Positions 61,081 through 64,000 of a stretch of 64,000 nucleotides of DNA are shown here, piece by piece. Made by a program: the position numbers and the translations under genes. Under the pieces are notes generated by a model. The model did not search any database. It was not told where the DNA came from and saw only the letters and a program-made list of their open reading frames with translations. Position 1 is the first letter of the stretch. The number at the start of each line of letters is the position of its first letter. The DNA is taken from contig NC_064762.1 in NCBI RefSeq assembly GCF_011397635.1, positions 24,702,979-24,766,978 of the forward strand, read 5' to 3'. The DNA comes from Epinephelus fuscoguttatus (Eukaryota; Chordata; Actinopteri; Perciformes; Serranidae).

Positions 61081-61440
61081 GCTCAGGAGGCATCCTGATC
61101 AGATGCCTGAACCACCTCAACTGACCCCTTTTGACGTGAAGGAGCAGCGGCTCTACTCCGAGCTCCCTCAGGATGTCCGAGCTCCTCACATTATCTCTAA
61201 GGCTGAGCCCAGCCACTTGTATCCACAATCTCATTCTTTCGGTCACTACCCAGAGCTCATGACCATAGGTCAGAGTTGGGATGTAGATGGACCAGTAAAT
61301 GCCACACCAAAGAGCCGATCCGTCTCACACTCCATTCTACCCTCACTCGTGAACAAGACCCCAAGGTACTTGAACTCCCTTGCTTGGAGCAGTAACTCAC
61401 TCCCAACCCAGAGAGCTTGGCCTTTGAATTATTTAAAATT
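61080..61440 (-). mobile_element. Non-LTR retrotransposon ORF remnant
   Basis: The minus strand encodes GVEPLLLHVKRGQLRWFRHL followed by IRMPPERLL, the C-terminal text of a common fish LINE (VERSQLRWLGHLVRMPPGRL-type). Upstream text continues as WIQVAGLSLRDNVRSSDILR. Frames are broken and no RT core remains. Confidence 0.65.
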
Positions 61441-61449
61441 GAATTTTGG

Positions 61450-63840
61450 GGTCTTGATCTGACAAAGTCAAAGAATTCAGAGAAATTTTGAGAGGCATCT
61501 TTCATTTTCTGACACCTTGACACCACCTGTGTATATTCTTATGATCCAGATAATTCTGGCATCATATATACTTTAACTTTGCACCTTATTGTTATCTTTG
61601 ACTTTTATATTTTCACTCTTTATATTTGCACTCTGACCAATTTGTATTATAACCACTGAGCAGCAATTTCCCTCAAAGTACAGATTTATCTTATCTTGTG
61701 TTTTATAGACTGAGTCATGTAATCATTGCTGGACTAGTTCTGTGAACAGAGGTCATTTACCTGAGTGAGTAACACAGACTGGATGTATTTACACCACTGT
61801 ATCATCAGAGGTGCACATACCTGCTGCTCCTCATTGTGTAAGAAAATTAAGTATCCAGGAGTATAGACAGGTAGGATATATGAATAGGATTTTAGCTTTA
61901 AAGCATGAAATATTGGTGTGTTAGCAGTATAAGCTAATAGTTCATTTCCATAGTGAATATTGGGAGAAACAAGTCTCATCTAACATAACAAAAAATTGTA
62001 ATTAGATTAGATTAAGAGTCAAGGTATCATAGATTTTACAATTCATTCTCTGGGGACCACGAATGTCTGTACAGCATTTTGATGCCAATGAATAAAGTAG
62101 ATATTAAGATTATTAGGGCGTCCTGGTAGCCTCGGCCCAGTTGATCAGAAGTAATCTGATCGGATATCTGCTGTCGGATTGGATCCATGGATAGGTCACT
62201 GAACGGGCCTATTGGGCACAGGCCCAGGGGCCCAAAGTGTCAGGGGGCTCCTCTGGTCTTCATTTGCATGTGAATGTCACTCAACTAAGAAACATACCGA
62301 CAAGGAAGATGCTCAAAATGATCGCAAATGAAAATGATTCAGAAATTAGGTTCGATCACGTTATCCGGATGTGGTTTTGATCTGGATCAAACTCCAGCAT
62401 GTGTTGTTCAAAATTTTTCAGTAGGATTGGGATACCTTTGATCCCCAGAATCAAGACTATCCTGACCCCAGCAGAAGGCTGGATTCAAGCTGAATTTCAG
62501 CAAGAAATTATCATAAAACATTTAAATGAGTCAAATATATGTATATTTATTTAAATTTAGACCTGATTTGTTTAACTGTTACAGTGATAAAGCTTATATT
62601 TGGCTTCCTGTTGAGCCTCTCAGTATAGTAAAGTAAACCAGTAAAGTTACAGTTTACATCCATGTCTGTGTCCATGTCACCAGTTCAGTATCTGACCAAA
62701 TGTCTCCGCTTCTGTTCCTGATATATGATGTTGAATAATGTCTAGACTAGTGTTTTTGCAGAACATTATGATGTCACAGTGAAGCTGACCTTTGACCTTT
62801 TGGATATAAAATGTCAGTTATATCAGTACATTGTTTCATCCTCTTAGACATTTGTGTAAAATTTTGTCATAATTAGTGTATATATTCCTGAGTTATGGCA
62901 TACATATTTTTTGAGGTCATAGTGACCTTCGACCTGACCACCAGAATCTAATCATTTCATTCTCGACTCAAAGTGGACGTTTGTGCCAAATCTAAGGAAA
63001 CTCCCACAAGGCCTTCTTGAGATATCACGTAAACAAGAATGTGATGGACAGACGAATGGACGGATGGGTAACCCAAAAACTTAATGCCTCCGGCCACTTA
63101 AAGTCACCCCACACTGGATGTTCTGCCTGTTGTTCTTTACACAGCCTAGATTGTCATACATAGTCCCATTTAAAGTGCTATGTTGTTTTGAAAAAACACA
63201 AATATACACGATAGGTTATCTGATCCTGGGTAGGAAAATACGGGATTTCCACATCTGGATTATTGTGATTCTGATAGATGTTTTTAACAGCTGGGCCATT
63301 AAGACGGTGTGTTACTGTATACCAACAACATTCTGTTTGATTCTGGCTGTGACCTCTGTTACATGTCATACCTATGTCTCCCTGTTTCCTGTCTGTCTAC
63401 ATGGTCAACATGGTCAATAAAGCCACAGTAGCGCCAAAAATAATCTTTATGAAAGTGAATACTGCAAGACGATGTAGTGCAGAGTGCATAGAGTGTCTAC
63501 ATTTATCAGTCACTTAGATTTAATGCTTTTTAAGACCTTTTTTATATAATTTAAAACCAGATTTTTTTAACAAATCTTTTTCTTATTCAAGCATATAAAG
63601 AAAAAAGACAGTATTATAAAGTGTCTACAGGTATCACACACTTAAATTTAATGCTTATTTTTCACCATATTTAAGTCTGATTCTTATTCAAGCATTACAG
63701 CTAAGGTTTATATACATAGTGCCGTACAGAGCTGGTCTTATATATAAATTAAGACAATATTAGGTTCAGCTGTAGATTTAAAAATGTGGATTTTCACACA
63801 GAAGAGCTACACTCTTTTTGAAAAATAAAATAAAATAAAC
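61450..63840. other. Intergenic repeats, no gene recognised
   Basis: 62200-62250 has GGCCCAGGGGCCCAAAGTGT repeat text; a diverged relative is at 54600-54660. 62760-63110 is a known-looking fish repeat: GACCTTTGACC, CACCAGAATCTAATCA, GTTTGTGCCAAATCTAAGGA, TTCTTGAGATATCACG, then (GGACGGAT)-like text and AATGCCTCCGGCCACT. AATAAA at 62091-62096 is a distant candidate end for slc10a1. The rest is AT-rich spacer. Confidence 0.5.
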
Positions 63841-63850
63841 ATATTTAAGC

Positions 63851-63998
63851 AATATCACACTCGAGCTCATGATGTTACAGCCTACTCATATATCGTCATG
63901 GCTGTGATTTGGTCACCAAATTACAGCCGTGACATACGTATATGTATACTCGTATACGTGATATACGAGTATAACATCATGAGCTCGAGTGTGATATT
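63851..63998. repeat. Fold-back element with perfect 27-bp terminal arms
   Basis: 63851-63877 (starting AATATCACACTCGAGCTCAT) is the exact inverse of 63972-63998. Inside, GGCTGTGATTTGG/CCAAATTACAGCC (63900-63928 region) and ATACTCGTATACG/ATATACGAGTAT (63947-63972) form further hairpins. The element may extend past the window end at 64000. Confidence 0.85.
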
Positions 63999-64000
63999 AC

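Overview
The window is teleost fish nuclear DNA, probably from a spiny-rayed (percomorph) fish. Genes have many short exons and GT-AG introns. Intergenic DNA is full of fish-type transposons: Tc1-like, P-element/THAP9-like, Penelope-like, L2-like and other LINEs, tRNA-derived SINEs and many MITEs. Microsatellites are common. Nothing suggests a bacterial or viral source. All gene names come from reading protein motifs; no database was searched.

Layout. (1) 783-950, plus strand: last coding exon of fntb, the protein farnesyltransferase beta subunit. (2) 5429-21418, minus strand: complete max, the bHLH-zipper partner of Myc and Mad, in four coding exons. It lies tail-to-tail with fntb, an arrangement also known in mammals. 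Its first intron is about 10.4 kb and, like its other introns, is loaded with MITEs and one SINE. The region just upstream of its start holds a CACGTG E-box, an NRF1-like site and three ZNF143-like motifs. (3) 22-31.7 kb: no gene recognised, mostly repeats. (4) 31751-33736, plus strand: six exon remnants of an L-type calcium channel alpha1 gene, domain III only, broken by a nonsense codon, an in-frame 27-nt loss and truncations. (5) 33.75-39.4 kb, minus strand: an intron-containing P-element/THAP9-like transposase, itself invaded by a Penelope-like fragment and a SINE. (6) 39.8-46.5 kb: LINE fragments, a 3.6-kb interval bounded by promoter-like inverted repeats that contains a zinc-finger exon, and one copy of a dispersed repeat whose near-identical partner lies at 28 kb. 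(7) 47303-49123, minus strand: an intact 606-codon single-exon gene of unknown function, with a perfect CRE about 190 bp upstream. (8) 49.7-53.8 kb: fold-back element, Tc1 remnant and MITEs. (9) 53823-60670, plus strand: complete slc10a1-like bile-acid/sodium symporter in seven coding exons, with a 1590-bp Tc1-like transposon ending 48 bp before exon 3. (10) 60.7-64 kb: repeats, ending in a perfect 27-bp inverted repeat at the window edge.

The three clear host genes (fntb, max, slc10a1) are functionally unrelated neighbours; nothing here works as an operon. The items most worth following are the uncharacterised intronless 606-aa gene, the decaying calcium-channel duplicate, and the inverted-repeat element with YY1/ETS-like ends.
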